Source of the DNA: an uncultured Candidatus Saccharibacteria bacterium | GTDB lineage: Bacteria > Patescibacteriota > Saccharimonadia > Saccharimonadales > Saccharimonadaceae | Reading direction: 5' to 3' | Length of the DNA: 64,000 nt | NCBI GenBank assembly: GCA_946530965.1 | Contig: CAMNAK010000001.1 | Span: 1 to 64,000 of the forward strand | In this document: piece after piece, positions 53,616 through 62,420 of the stretch | How positions within the stretch are numbered: position 1 is the first letter of the stretch | Layout: each line of letters opens with the position of its first letter | Position numbers and translations under genes: made by a program | Notes under the pieces: generated by a model | Database searches by the model: none | What the model was told of the DNA's origin: nothing | What the model saw: only the letters and a program-made list of their open reading frames with translations

Positions 53616-55460
53616 ATGTTGGAAAAAACACAGTCAATCGCACAAAAGGGAGTCATCTTCCTGTGCGTCGTTGCAGTCATCTGCAGCGCCATCTTTGGTG
53701 TGACGACTATTGCAGCCGTCGATAAGTTTAACGACTTTATCGAAACACCTTCCGCTCAGGCGGCCGAAAACATCTCGGACGTCAACTATGTCGTTAATGA
53801 CGCAATTGAGGAACCCCAGGTCAAAAACCTTGTGGACCTCAAGCCTGTGTCAAGCAACGGCAACAATGGCTCCGGCTCTGGCGGTATCGTCAATGTTATC
53901 TTTGGTAACGATACTGTTCAGAACGATGGCATCGACAGCAACAACTATAACTTCAACCACAATCTGTGGCTTGATGGTATGAATGCTGACGAAGCTTTCG
54001 ATGTATTCTTCTCATGGCTTAGCTGTGACCCCTGCCTTATGGCTGCCACTGCGACTGGTATTCAGTCTCGCATCGGCGATATTGGCCTTCAGGCAAAGGA
54101 GTCTGGCATTACTGGCCTTGAAGAGAAGGCAAACGCTAGTGCGTCTAGCTACTACGGCGACCGTGTATACTGGCAGAATGACCTGAATATTCTGTACAAC
54201 TACCTAAGTGAAAAGCCCAGAAAGATCGATGAGATCGGGGATTATAACTCGGCTATGTACCAGAGCCACTATGACGGCTCTATTCTGCCCAGAATCGTAG
54301 TTCGCAAGACCAAGAACAGCAACGGACACGCAATCGTGTTCGGGCTGGCTCCTGGTACCGAGGTCCGTTTCAGGCTGGAATGTGGATTCCAGATGGTTGA
54401 TATTATCGAGGCTTATGTCCCCGAGACTACAACCACTCCGGAAACAACCACGACTCCCGAGGAAACGACTACAACTCCTGAGGAGACAACCACAACTCCT
54501 GAGGAAACAACCACGACTGAAACAACTACGACCACGGTTACTACAACGGTAACTGAAACCACAACGCCAGAAACCACGACTTCGACGGAAACCACGGCCG
54601 AGGAAACAACAACCTCGACTACGCCAACAACCATGACTGAGACCACGACAAGCACTTCTGAGTCAACTACATCGACTCAGACTACATCCACGGCAACCAC
54701 GACCAGTACGACGGAAACCACTACTACAAGTAAGGCAATCACGACTACCGAGTCTACGACTACAAGTAAGTCGACTACCACGACTACAGAGTCTACAACA
54801 AGCACGTCAACTACGACAACTACCGAGTCTACAAGTACGTCCACCACGACTACTACCACCACGACGGAAGCTTCAACAACTTCCACAACTCAGACAACTA
54901 CGAGCACTACCGAGGCCACTACGACCAGCACTACGCTGGCACCGAAGGACCCGACAGTTGCTCCTATCGTTACTGAGGTGAGTGGCGTAGTAGACGATGA
55001 CAAGGTGAATACCGAGCTCGTCGAAACACGAGCTACGATTCCGCCTAAGACTACAACAACAACCCAGGCAACAAAGACTGAAGGAACTACAAGCACTACC
55101 ACTACAGAGCCTTCCGGGCCAATAGTGATAGTTTCGCTCGATGCTCCTCGCCTTATGGCTGCGCCGGAAGTTGCGACTGACGACGTAAGCTATGATGACG
55201 TAAGCTATGATGACAAGTCTGACACCGACGAAGACAAGGCAACCGTCAGTGATGACGATAAGGCCTTTGCCGACGACGATGATGGCAGCAAGGTTCCTGA
55301 AGCACAGGACAATAACGGGGTTCCCGAAACGGCAAATCCCGAAGCGCCTGAAATCAGCGAATCGGCACCCGCCAACATTGACAATGTATCCGTATCCGAC
55401 TATTCAGCCCCCGACGTGGTGATTATCAATCCCATTATTACCGAGGCGTTGATTATCTAA
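53616..55460 (+). CDS. secreted Thr-rich surface protein (adhesin-like)
   Basis: 614 residues. A signal/anchor helix (about 12-38), a globular domain (about 60-265) with CDPC and a later single Cys, a ~180-residue mucin-like stalk of Thr with Pro/Glu/Ser repeats (about 268-445), a short spacer, and an acidic end (DDVSYDDVSYDDKSDTD). No LPXTG sorting signal is present. Stalked Thr-rich proteins are often surface adhesins; in an episymbiont this would suit host attachment, which is inference. The Pro codons are mostly CCT/CCC. The start is the ATG at 53616; a GTG 9 nt before it lies in the Shine-Dalgarno site. Confidence 0.78.
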   Translation: MLEKTQSIAQKGVIFLCVVAVICSAIFGVTTIAAVDKFNDFIETPSAQAAENISDVNYVVNDAIEEPQVKNLVDLKPVSSNGNNGSGSGGIVNVIFGNDTVQNDGIDSNNYNFNHNLWLDGMNADEAFDVFFSWLSCDPCLMAATATGIQSRIGDIGLQAKESGITGLEEKANASASSYYGDRVYWQNDLNILYNYLSEKPRKIDEIGDYNSAMYQSHYDGSILPRIVVRKTKNSNGHAIVFGLAPGTEVRFRLECGFQMVDIIEAYVPETTTTPETTTTPEETTTTPEETTTTPEETTTTETTTTTVTTTVTETTTPETTTSTETTAEETTTSTTPTTMTETTTSTSESTTSTQTTSTATTTSTTETTTTSKAITTTESTTTSKSTTTTTESTTSTSTTTTTESTSTSTTTTTTTTEASTTSTTQTTTSTTEATTTSTTLAPKDPTVAPIVTEVSGVVDDDKVNTELVETRATIPPKTTTTTQATKTEGTTSTTTTEPSGPIVIVSLDAPRLMAAPEVATDDVSYDDVSYDDKSDTDEDKATVSDDDKAFADDDDGSKVPEAQDNNGVPETANPEAPEISESAPANIDNVSVSDYSAPDVVIINPIITEALII

Positions 55461-55588
55461 TCCGCAAATTGCCGAACTCTCCCAAGGGCTCAAACCTATG
55501 CCGACAGGAGGCTAATCCTGATTCGGCGATAAACCATACGCCCATCTAGGCAGCATCTGCTGTTACGTTCTATACGAATATAAACAAC

Positions 55589-55686
55589 CATGCTGTAAAA
55601 AGAAAGGAGGTTATGATTATGAAACAGCATGTCTTAGTACATTATTAGGAGGGGAGAAATTATCTACGGATAAAAAATCCCCTCCT
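55589..55686 (+). promoter_or_regulatory. hairpins framing a micro-ORF
   Basis: CATGCTGT (55589-55596) and ACAGCATG (55624-55631) pair, placing AAAGGAGG (55603-55610) and the start codon in the loop. A second stem, AGGAGGGG (55647-55654) with CCCCTCCT (55679-55686), begins at the micro-ORF stop codon; CCCCTCCT could also pair with the ribosome site. Confidence 0.55.
55619..55648 (+). CDS. candidate 9-residue leader peptide (MKQHVLVHY)
   Basis: A perfect AAAGGAGG lies 8 nt before ATG; nine codons follow, then TAG. No larger ORF follows before the terminator at 55723. The site is too strong to ignore, but a product is unproven. It could be a regulatory micro-ORF in the 3' region of the Thr-rich protein mRNA or a small RNA of its own. 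Confidence 0.4.
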   Translation: MKQHVLVHY

Positions 55687-55722
55687 GATACCATGTTATG
55701 AACAGTAACGATTTGATTTTCA

Positions 55723-55755
55723 AAAAATCCACTAGTTTTCGCTGGTGGATTTTTA
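55723..55755. terminator. bidirectional terminator
   Basis: AAAAATCCAC / GTGGATTTTT stem; ends the plus-strand transcript and the convergent tsaC/Sua5 gene. Confidence 0.85.
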
Positions 55756-56343
55756 GTTGTATTGAACGATAAGTAGGCCGCCTTGGCGGATAATATGTGG
55801 GATGCTGCTACGAATGTCTAGGATTGTAGACGGTAGGCTATTGCCAGATTTCCCGCGGATTACGGCGTCGGCCTTTGGCATTCTGGTTTTGAATTCACTC
55901 CAGTTTAGGCAAGGGGTTTCGCCGCGAGGGTTGGCGCTAGTTACTAGGAGTGGGCCAGTCTTTTCGAGTAGCTCTAGCATGTATTTATGAGCTGGAATAC
56001 GAATACCGATGGTATTAAAGTTATCGAAATAGTAGTTTTTGAAATCTGGATTTTTGTTAAAAATCATGGTTAGCTCGCCTGGGAAATAGCGGCGCGAAAG
56101 GTTGGCTTCCTGGCGGCTAATATCTGCAAAGCGAGGGATATCTTTGACGCTTGGGACCATCAAAGTGAAACATTTGTCGCTGGTGATTGGGCGCTTCTTA
56201 ATCTTGATAAGCTTCTCGATCCCGTCTCTGCTTTCGAGCGAGCTGGCGATTCCGTAGACGGTTTCGGTTGGCACGCCAAGAATACCGCCATTCATTAGAA
56301 TGTCGAAAGCCTGCTTTTTGTCTTTCTGGGAAATCACCTTCAT
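55753..56343 (-). CDS. tsaC: L-threonylcarbamoyladenylate synthase (Sua5/YrdC family)
   Basis: 196 residues of the YrdC fold: GGILGVPTETVYGIAS, KKRPITSDKCFTLMV, RRYFPGELTMIFNK, GIRIPAH, LLVTSANPRGETP and ILDIRSS. It makes threonylcarbamoyl-AMP for t6A37 in ANN-reading tRNAs. The length is that of TsaC; the long Sua5 extension is absent. On minus TATAAT ends 8 nt before the ATG (leaderless). Confidence 0.92.
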   Translation of the reverse strand: MKVISQKDKKQAFDILMNGGILGVPTETVYGIASSLESRDGIEKLIKIKKRPITSDKCFTLMVPSVKDIPRFADISRQEANLSRRYFPGELTMIFNKNPDFKNYYFDNFNTIGIRIPAHKYMLELLEKTGPLLVTSANPRGETPCLNWSEFKTRMPKADAVIRGKSGNSLPSTILDIRSSIPHIIRQGGLLIVQYN

Positions 56344-56439
56344 TTGGATATATTATACAATAAATTGTTAGTTATTCAAGGAGGCAAATTGACTTGCTGT
56401 CTTTGCGCTTCTTTGTCGCGAAATGCTTTATTTGTTATA

Positions 56440-56535
56440 TATGAATTAACTTGCGGAATCCGCAAGTTTTTACAGATAAGCTAGTAATGCTAAGGTGTAT
56501 TAGCTTGCGAAAATCGCAAGCTAAAGTATACGTTT
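56440..56535. repeat. dispersed double-hairpin repeat, copy 3
   Basis: CTTGCGG / CCGCAAG hairpin (56450-56466), middle with TTTTTACAGAT, then TTAGCTTGC-N7-GCAAGCTAA (56500-56524) and GTATACG. Same orientation as copy 1. It lies between the divergent tsaC/Sua5 and gpmI promoters. Confidence 0.82.
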
Positions 56536-56607
56536 TGGAGACTAACCGACTAATCCAGAAGGGCCTAGAAGTAAAACCAGAGGGGCTTACCGTGCTAAAA
56601 TAAAGAC

Positions 56608-58182
56608 ATGAGCAAATTGAATTACAAAGGCCCAGTCGTCCTTATCGTTATGGATGGCGTCGGTCTTGCTGAAGATAATCCTTATAATGCTGTCACGCAG
56701 TCGCGCGCAGATACCCTACACGAACTAATGCAAAAATACAAAATGGCCGAGCTTGGTGCTGCTGGTCACTATGTTGGTATTCCTGATGGTGACATGGGTA
56801 ACAGCGAAGTTGGCCACAACGCTATGGGCGCAGGTGAAATCGTCTTGCAGCGTAGCGCAGCTGTCGAAGAGGCTATGAATGGTGGTGCTTTCGAAACTCA
56901 GACCTGGCAAGATATTAAGAATCGCCTTGCTGGCACAGATAAGACCCTTCATTTTATGGGTATCTTTAGTGATGGTAATGTTCACTCGAATATTACTCAC
57001 CTCGAAAAAATGCTAGCTCAGGCCCAGAAAGACGGTATTGAGCACGCTCGTGTTCATATTCTCCTTGATGGCCGTGATGTTCCGCCGCAGAGCGAGCCAA
57101 AGTTCATCAAGCGTCTAGAAGATTTCGTTCATGGTCTTGGCGATCCGGATTACAGGATTGCTGATGGTGGTGGTCGCATGGTTATTACTGCCGACCGCTA
57201 CGATAGCAACTGGAAGATGGTCGAAGATGGCTGGAATCTAAGTGTCCATGGCCAAGGTCGCCAGTTTGCGAGCGCTACTGAGGCTGTTGAGACTTACCGC
57301 AGCGAAAACCCAGAGCTTCAGGATCAATATATGCCGCCATTTATCGTGGCTGAAAATGGTCAGCCGGTTGGCAAGATTCAGAATGGCGATGCTTTGATTT
57401 ATATCGATTTCCGTGCTGATCGTGCTCTAGAAATGGCTAAGGCATTCACCTTCGAAGATTTTCCATACTTCGACCGTGGCGAGCGCCCAGATGTCTACTT
57501 TGCCGGTATGGCAGTTTATGACGAAGATAAGCATATCCCGGAGCATGTTCTTGTGGAATCTCCAAGCTTCGAAAAGCCACTTGCCTTCCAGCTTGCAGAG
57601 CAGGGCGTAAAGCAATATGCAATCTCTGAAACCGTAAAGTTTGGTCATATCACCTACTACTTCAATGGCAATAGTCATCAGGTTCCAGAAGGTGAAGATG
57701 AGGTTGAAGTATCTTCCTATATTGAGCCGTTTAATACTCGCCCATGGATGAAAGCAGCCGAGATTACAGATAAGCTCGTCGAAGCTATCGAAAGCGAAAA
57801 ATATCAGTTCCTACGCATTAATTATCCTGGCGGTGATATGGTTGGTCACTTCGGCGAAGTTGAGCCTACAATCGCAGCTATGGAGGCCATCGATATCTCT
57901 TTGAAGCGTATTATCGATGCCGTCAATAAGCTCGGTGGCGTAACGATTATTACTGCCGATCACGGCAACGCGGAGGAGCTTATGGAAGATGGTAAGCCAA
58001 AAACTTCTCATACGACCAATCGCGTTCCTTGTATCTTTGTTGATGAAACCGAGAATGCGAATAAATACCATCTTGCCGAAGGTGATTTTGGCCTAGCCAA
58101 CCTCGCTCGCACGATTACGACAATGCTAAACAAAGAGCCTTACGAAAAATGGCTCCCATCTATCATTGAGGAGAACGACTAA
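56608..58182 (+). CDS. gpmI: 2,3-bisphosphoglycerate-independent phosphoglycerate mutase
   Basis: 524 residues. The alkaline-phosphatase-like metal sites (LIVMDGVG, GDMGNSEVGHNAMG with nucleophile Ser66, FLRINYPGGDMVGH, TADHGNAEEL) and the phosphotransferase domain (HILLDGRDVPP, YDRD-like TADRYDSNWK) are present. It interconverts 3- and 2-phosphoglycerate in glycolysis with bound Mn2+. TAAAAT ends 6 nt before the ATG (leaderless). It overlaps the next gene by one base. Confidence 0.95.
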   Translation: MSKLNYKGPVVLIVMDGVGLAEDNPYNAVTQSRADTLHELMQKYKMAELGAAGHYVGIPDGDMGNSEVGHNAMGAGEIVLQRSAAVEEAMNGGAFETQTWQDIKNRLAGTDKTLHFMGIFSDGNVHSNITHLEKMLAQAQKDGIEHARVHILLDGRDVPPQSEPKFIKRLEDFVHGLGDPDYRIADGGGRMVITADRYDSNWKMVEDGWNLSVHGQGRQFASATEAVETYRSENPELQDQYMPPFIVAENGQPVGKIQNGDALIYIDFRADRALEMAKAFTFEDFPYFDRGERPDVYFAGMAVYDEDKHIPEHVLVESPSFEKPLAFQLAEQGVKQYAISETVKFGHITYYFNGNSHQVPEGEDEVEVSSYIEPFNTRPWMKAAEITDKLVEAIESEKYQFLRINYPGGDMVGHFGEVEPTIAAMEAIDISLKRIIDAVNKLGGVTIITADHGNAEELMEDGKPKTSHTTNRVPCIFVDETENANKYHLAEGDFGLANLARTITTMLNKEPYEKWLPSIIEEND

Positions 58183-58868
58183 TGGTTCTTGCGATAATCA
58201 TTTCGATACTTTGCGGATTCTTAGTATTCTGTGGCGTGACGCTCTATCTTATTCAGAGCTCGCTCTATAGTATTATTCGCCATTTTGGAGCGATTATCGC
58301 GGCCGTTATCGGTCTGCTGGCTATCTGTTTCTTTGTTGCTAGCAGCTCAATCGCGGTTTTGGGTCTCGGGAGCTTTATCCTCTTAGTTTTGCTTGGCTCC
58401 TTATGCTTCGCGGTTATCGATGTTTTGGTGTATTTCTTGACCAAGGCGATGCTTGTTCCGCGCAAAAAGGAGGGGCGCAAGAAAGCCGTCGTGACGAGCA
58501 GTTCTTTGGCGTTCATTTCGACTTTTGATGGTATTGTATCGCTTTGTTCTGGCTTCGCGCTTGGCTTTAGCTTTATTCAAGGCGCAAGTACGGCGATGCT
58601 TCTATTTGTATCTTTGGCACTCTTCATGATTCTTGACCGAGTCATGCGTATCGAGCAGCTCGAAAGAGAAGTCGTGTCAGAAACAGCTGTGCGCGCTAAT
58701 TTGCTGACCTCTATTATCTGCATGATAGTGGGCCTGATTTTTAGCGCTATTATGTCGCAGGGGATGAGAGAAAACAAGGAAGCTTATTTGGTCTTGCCGA
58801 TTGCTTGCTTGTTGTTCTATGGCCTCAAGGCGGCTTGGTCTCTGATTGCTAAGCTAAGAGCTAGATGA
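58182..58868 (+). CDS. multi-pass membrane protein, unknown
   Basis: 228 residues with about seven hydrophobic helices and a basic cytoplasmic loop (PRKKEGRKK). No known transporter motif was recognised. TAATG overlap with gpmI implies coupled translation. galU follows 27 nt later. Confidence 0.72.
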   Translation: MVLAIIISILCGFLVFCGVTLYLIQSSLYSIIRHFGAIIAAVIGLLAICFFVASSSIAVLGLGSFILLVLLGSLCFAVIDVLVYFLTKAMLVPRKKEGRKKAVVTSSSLAFISTFDGIVSLCSGFALGFSFIQGASTAMLLFVSLALFMILDRVMRIEQLEREVVSETAVRANLLTSIICMIVGLIFSAIMSQGMRENKEAYLVLPIACLLFYGLKAAWSLIAKLRAR

Positions 58869-58895
58869 TAAAATAAGAGAAACTAAGAGATAACT

Positions 58896-59735
58896 ATGAA
58901 AGTCAATAAAGCAATTATTCCGGTTGCGGGTTGGGGTACGCGCCGTTTACCAATTACCAAAACTATCGAGAAAGCGATGCTTCCAATTGGCAATCGTCCG
59001 CTAGCGGATTATGTCGTAGAAGATTGTGTTAAAGCTGGTATCAAAGAGATTTATATCGTCATTGACGAAAAACCATTCTCTCAGATCAAGAACTATTACG
59101 AAGAAAATCAGAAACTAGCAGATTATCTCATTGCTCGTGGAAAAGAAGATCGCCTAGAACTTGCCAAGACTGGCTACGAAGGTGTAAAGATTCATTTCTA
59201 TTGCCAGAAGAACGTCGACGAACGCTATGGTAGCGCAGAACCTGTTGCTCAGGTTGTCGAAGAGTTCGGCATTAACGAACCAACTGCTGTTCTTATGGGT
59301 GACGATTTTAGCTACAATGCTGACGGTAGCTCAGATATGCAGCGCCTAGTCGAGATCCTAGAAGACGATACTGAATCTGCAATGCTTGCAACCGAAATCC
59401 CAATGGAGAAGGTCGAAAAGTATGGTGTTTTGAAGGTAGAAGATGGCTGCCTATCTGGTATCTATGAGAAGCCAAAGCGCGAAGAAGCTCCAAGCAATCT
59501 TATCAATATCAGTAAGTTCATTATGTCTCCAGAACTACTTCAGCGCATTGTGAAGTATTGCAAAGAGAACGATTTTGGTCCACAGGATCAGGAATATCTC
59601 ATTACGGATCCAATCATCGAACACATTAAGGCTGGTGGCAAGATTCGCGTTCTTCCTATCAAGGGTCAGTATCTTGATGGTGGCTCACTTGAGGGCTGGC
59701 TACATGCCAATCAAGTTATTTACGGCGATAAATAA
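58896..59735 (+). CDS. galU: UTP-glucose-1-phosphate uridylyltransferase
   Basis: 279 residues. The nucleotide-binding PVAGWGTRRLPITKTIEKAM opening (GxGTR and PxxK), the mid-protein VLMGDDFSY metal-site segment, and a C-terminal GQYLDGGSLEGW. It makes UDP-glucose for surface glycans. A TAAAAT box lies 20-odd nt upstream with only a weak ribosome site. Confidence 0.93.
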   Translation: MKVNKAIIPVAGWGTRRLPITKTIEKAMLPIGNRPLADYVVEDCVKAGIKEIYIVIDEKPFSQIKNYYEENQKLADYLIARGKEDRLELAKTGYEGVKIHFYCQKNVDERYGSAEPVAQVVEEFGINEPTAVLMGDDFSYNADGSSDMQRLVEILEDDTESAMLATEIPMEKVEKYGVLKVEDGCLSGIYEKPKREEAPSNLINISKFIMSPELLQRIVKYCKENDFGPQDQEYLITDPIIEHIKAGGKIRVLPIKGQYLDGGSLEGWLHANQVIYGDK

Positions 59736-59741
59736 TATATC

Positions 59742-59963
59742 ATGGCGCGCATAAATGTAAAAGTTAAGCCTGGCTGCAAACAGGCTTCGCGCCTCGAGAA
59801 GCAAGAGGACGACAGTTATGTCGCCTTTTTGCACGCTCGTGCGCATGACGGCGAGGCAAACACTGAGCTTTTGAAACTGTTATCAAAAGAGCTCGGCGTG
59901 CCAAAAACACAGATAGAAATCGTCGCTGGCGCAAAAGGTCGAGACAAGATTATTGAGTATTAA
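59742..59963 (+). CDS. DUF167/YggU family protein
   Basis: 73 residues with the DUF167 pattern: VKVKPGCKQ near the start, ARAHDGEANTELLKLLSKELGV, and IEIVAGAKGRDKII. Conserved from bacteria to animals with no known role. It lies 6 nt after galU. Confidence 0.88.
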   Translation: MARINVKVKPGCKQASRLEKQEDDSYVAFLHARAHDGEANTELLKLLSKELGVPKTQIEIVAGAKGRDKIIEY

Positions 59964-59965
59964 AA

Positions 59966-59993
59966 TAACCCGCAAACCGCGGGCTATTTTTTA
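59966..59993. terminator. bidirectional terminator
   Basis: CCCGC / GCGGG core with AATA / TATT flanks and T6; ends the galU operon and rarA. Confidence 0.85.
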
Positions 59994-61166
59994 TGTAATC
60001 TTTTCGTCTTTAATCTCATCTGGGAGATAGTTTTTGTCCAGATGGAAGCCTGCCTCCCATTTTTGGCCTTTGCCGAAACCGAGGTCGGACATGAGCTTCG
60101 TAGGAGCATTGCGGAGCCAGATCGGAACCGGCAAATCCATGGTTCGGTTTGCTAAATCTTTGGCGCGCATATATGCGTCGTAGCTGTCGCGGGATTTCTT
60201 GGCTTTTGCTAGGGCGTAAGCGACATGAGACAAGATAATCTGGCTCTCCGGCATGCCAACGCGCTCTACGGCCATAAATGCATCTAGCGCGAGTCCTAGA
60301 GCGCCGTTTCCTGCTAGGCCAATGTCTTCGCTTGCGAATATTACCATGCGGCGCGCAATAAACTTTGGGTCTTCACCGGCATTAAGCATGCGTGCAAGAT
60401 AATATAGGGTTGCATCAACATCGCTGCCGCGCATCGATTTAATAAAGGCGGAAATATTGTCGTAATGGGCGTCGCCCTTCTTGTCGTATCCTGGAACCTT
60501 GCGACCAGCCGCTTCGCGTACCTGATCGACATCGACTTTATCCGACAAGCTTAGTGCGAGTTCGAGGTCTCCAAGAGCAGAGCGGGCATCGCCACCAGAA
60601 AGCTCAGCGAGATAATCTATAGCTTCTTCCGTGATCCTGTCTTCGGCTTTTTCTTCGGCAATAGCGCGGCGAATAACTTCTTTGATATCTTCTTTGCTAA
60701 GATGCTTTACGACGACTACGCGACTCCTGGATAGCAGAGGAGAGATAACCTCAAAGCTGGGGTTTTCAGTAGTAGCGCCAATTAGGGTAATTAGACCGCT
60801 CTCGACATGAGGTAAAAATGCGTCCTGCTGTGCCTTATTGAAGCGATGAATCTCATCCACGAAAAGCACGGTGCGAACCTGGAGATTCCAGTTCTGCTTT
60901 GCACGCTCAACGACCGCTTCGACATCTTTCTTGCCGCTCGTAACGGCAGAAATCTCGATAAAATCTGCCTCAAACTCGTGAGCAATAATGCGCGCCATGG
61001 TGGTCTTGCCGGTACCTGGTGGCCCCCAAAAAATGATGTTGACCGGCTCTTTCTTCTTTACGATTTCGGTCAAAATTTTGCCTTCACCAATAATATCGTT
61101 CTGGCCAATAACGTCTTCGAGCTTTTGCGGGCGCATACGCTCGGCTAGAGGAATCCTAGATGTCAT
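59991..61166 (-). CDS. rarA: replication-associated recombination ATPase RarA (MgsA)
   Basis: 391 residues, AAA+ clamp-loader relative: RMRPQKLEDVIGQ, Walker A GPPGTGKTT, Walker B LFVDEIHRFNKAQQDAFL, sensor IGATTENPSFEV, and the RarA C-terminal domain (KSMRGSDVDATLYYLARM, FASEDIGLAG). It acts at stalled replication forks. Its start overlaps the Nudix gene by 11 nt, so they share an mRNA. Confidence 0.95.
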   Translation of the reverse strand: MTSRIPLAERMRPQKLEDVIGQNDIIGEGKILTEIVKKKEPVNIIFWGPPGTGKTTMARIIAHEFEADFIEISAVTSGKKDVEAVVERAKQNWNLQVRTVLFVDEIHRFNKAQQDAFLPHVESGLITLIGATTENPSFEVISPLLSRSRVVVVKHLSKEDIKEVIRRAIAEEKAEDRITEEAIDYLAELSGGDARSALGDLELALSLSDKVDVDQVREAAGRKVPGYDKKGDAHYDNISAFIKSMRGSDVDATLYYLARMLNAGEDPKFIARRMVIFASEDIGLAGNGALGLALDAFMAVERVGMPESQIILSHVAYALAKAKKSRDSYDAYMRAKDLANRTMDLPVPIWLRNAPTKLMSDLGFGKGQKWEAGFHLDKNYLPDEIKDEKIT

Positions 61167-62253
61167 CTTCGTAATCCGTCTCTCCGTAATCTTCTGGAGC
61201 AGTAGTTATATCTTCGCGCTCAGAGAAAGCGGCTGGTCTCTCTAAGTATTTCTTGGCGGCGCGAAGAATTGCAATCTCGCGGTTGCGCCAAAAATGAGCA
61301 CGATAGCCAAGGTCGCTGGAAATCTTAGTTAGATCTTCTAAGGACATGTTTTGGAAGGCCTCGATAGCTTCGTCGATAGTATTGAACCATTCGGTCTGCG
61401 TGCCGTCTTCGATTTCGTCCTCTTCTTGCATGGCGCCAATGAATTTTTCTACCTGGCAAACAAAAACCTGGTTGTCTACGATTTTTGGGGTTGCATCTGG
61501 AGTCTCGCCGCCACGAAGCTCGATAGTGCGACCGAGCGACACAAGATTCTTTACCTTGTAGCCAACTTCTTCGTGGATTTCGCGCTCGATGTTTTCGAAG
61601 GCTAACTCGCCCGGTTCTTGGCCGCCGCCAGGAAGCTTGTAATAGCCCTTATTGACTGCATGAGTAATACAAACGCGACCGTCTTTATCTAGAACCGCAG
61701 CGCGTGCGCCGAACTTTAGCTTGGCCTTGTCGTAATTATTGTTGGTAGGGAAGCCAAAGTCTTCATTAGATAGGGTAATTAAGATATCGGTATTGATTGG
61801 CTTGACCCAATAATCTGTGAATTCATTTTTCTCGTTGTAGTGGAAATATGCTTCAAGTTTTTTGCCGCGAAGAATATCTGGCAGGAAAATCTTTGCATCG
61901 GACCACATTTTGTCATAGGGAATATCTCGAAGTGCGTACCATTCTAGATCTAGCTCGTCGCTGTCTTGTGGTTCTCCTTCCCATTCGGTAGCAACAAAGA
62001 CGTGCATAAGATCGCGCTCGACCTTGTCTTTGTAGTGCAGGTCATCATAAACGACGCGTGCGACTTGCTCAAACTTAGTGATACGGACGCCGGTTTCTTC
62101 AAAACATTCACGGACAACGCATTCGGCGGGTGTCTCGCCATGCTCGAACTTGCCGCCAGGGGCAGTAATTTTGCCCATACCAAAACCACGGAGTTTCTTT
62201 CCGAGTAGAACTTTGTTATCTTTTCGCAAATATACAACAGTGGTCTCAATCAT
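61156..62253 (-). CDS. tandem Nudix hydrolase
   Basis: 365 residues with two complete Nudix domains. The first box is GGKFEHGETPAEC...REC-EETGV in an MTH1-like N-terminal half (about 1-150); the second is GGGQEPGELAFEN...REIHEEVGY (about 205-227). Both keep the G-x5-E-x7-R-E-x2-E-E-x-G pattern, so both could be active. The first half most resembles 8-oxo-dGTP/2-OH-dATP hydrolases; the second substrate is unknown. TATAAT ends 6 nt before the ATG. With rarA it suggests genome and nucleotide-pool upkeep. Confidence 0.9.
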   Translation of the reverse strand: MIETTVVYLRKDNKVLLGKKLRGFGMGKITAPGGKFEHGETPAECVVRECFEETGVRITKFEQVARVVYDDLHYKDKVERDLMHVFVATEWEGEPQDSDELDLEWYALRDIPYDKMWSDAKIFLPDILRGKKLEAYFHYNEKNEFTDYWVKPINTDILITLSNEDFGFPTNNNYDKAKLKFGARAAVLDKDGRVCITHAVNKGYYKLPGGGQEPGELAFENIEREIHEEVGYKVKNLVSLGRTIELRGGETPDATPKIVDNQVFVCQVEKFIGAMQEEDEIEDGTQTEWFNTIDEAIEAFQNMSLEDLTKISSDLGYRAHFWRNREIAILRAAKKYLERPAAFSEREDITTAPEDYGETDYEDDI

Positions 62254-62259
62254 AAATAG

Positions 62260-62384
62260 ATTATAACACCTGACCTGTTTTATAGCTTTTAGCTAGCTAA
62301 ACCATCAAGCTATCTAAAAGCTATAAAACACGGTCGGGCTGTTATAATCCGAAAAAATCTAAAACATGATCGGGACGTTATGAT
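62260..62384. repeat. large palindrome and three related 22-24-nt repeats
   Basis: Arms 62278-62298 and 62308-62328 match at 20 of 21 positions around a 9-nt loop; outer arms ATTATAAC (62260) and GTTATAAT (62341) extend it. Related units lie at 62260-62281 (minus), 62325-62348 and 62361-62384 (plus), consensus AAAACA-N-G-R-TCGGG-NN-GTTAT. The Nudix -10 box lies in the first unit. Operator or element ends are possible. Confidence 0.65.
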
Positions 62385-62420
62385 TCATATTTTTAATTGC
62401 CATGTAGATTGAATGAGTTC

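Noticed and set aside
54413..55102. Long minus-strand frames rich in Val and Ser
   Set aside because: They are the complement of the Thr (ACN) repeat of the surface protein; no promoter, ribosome site or sensible start.
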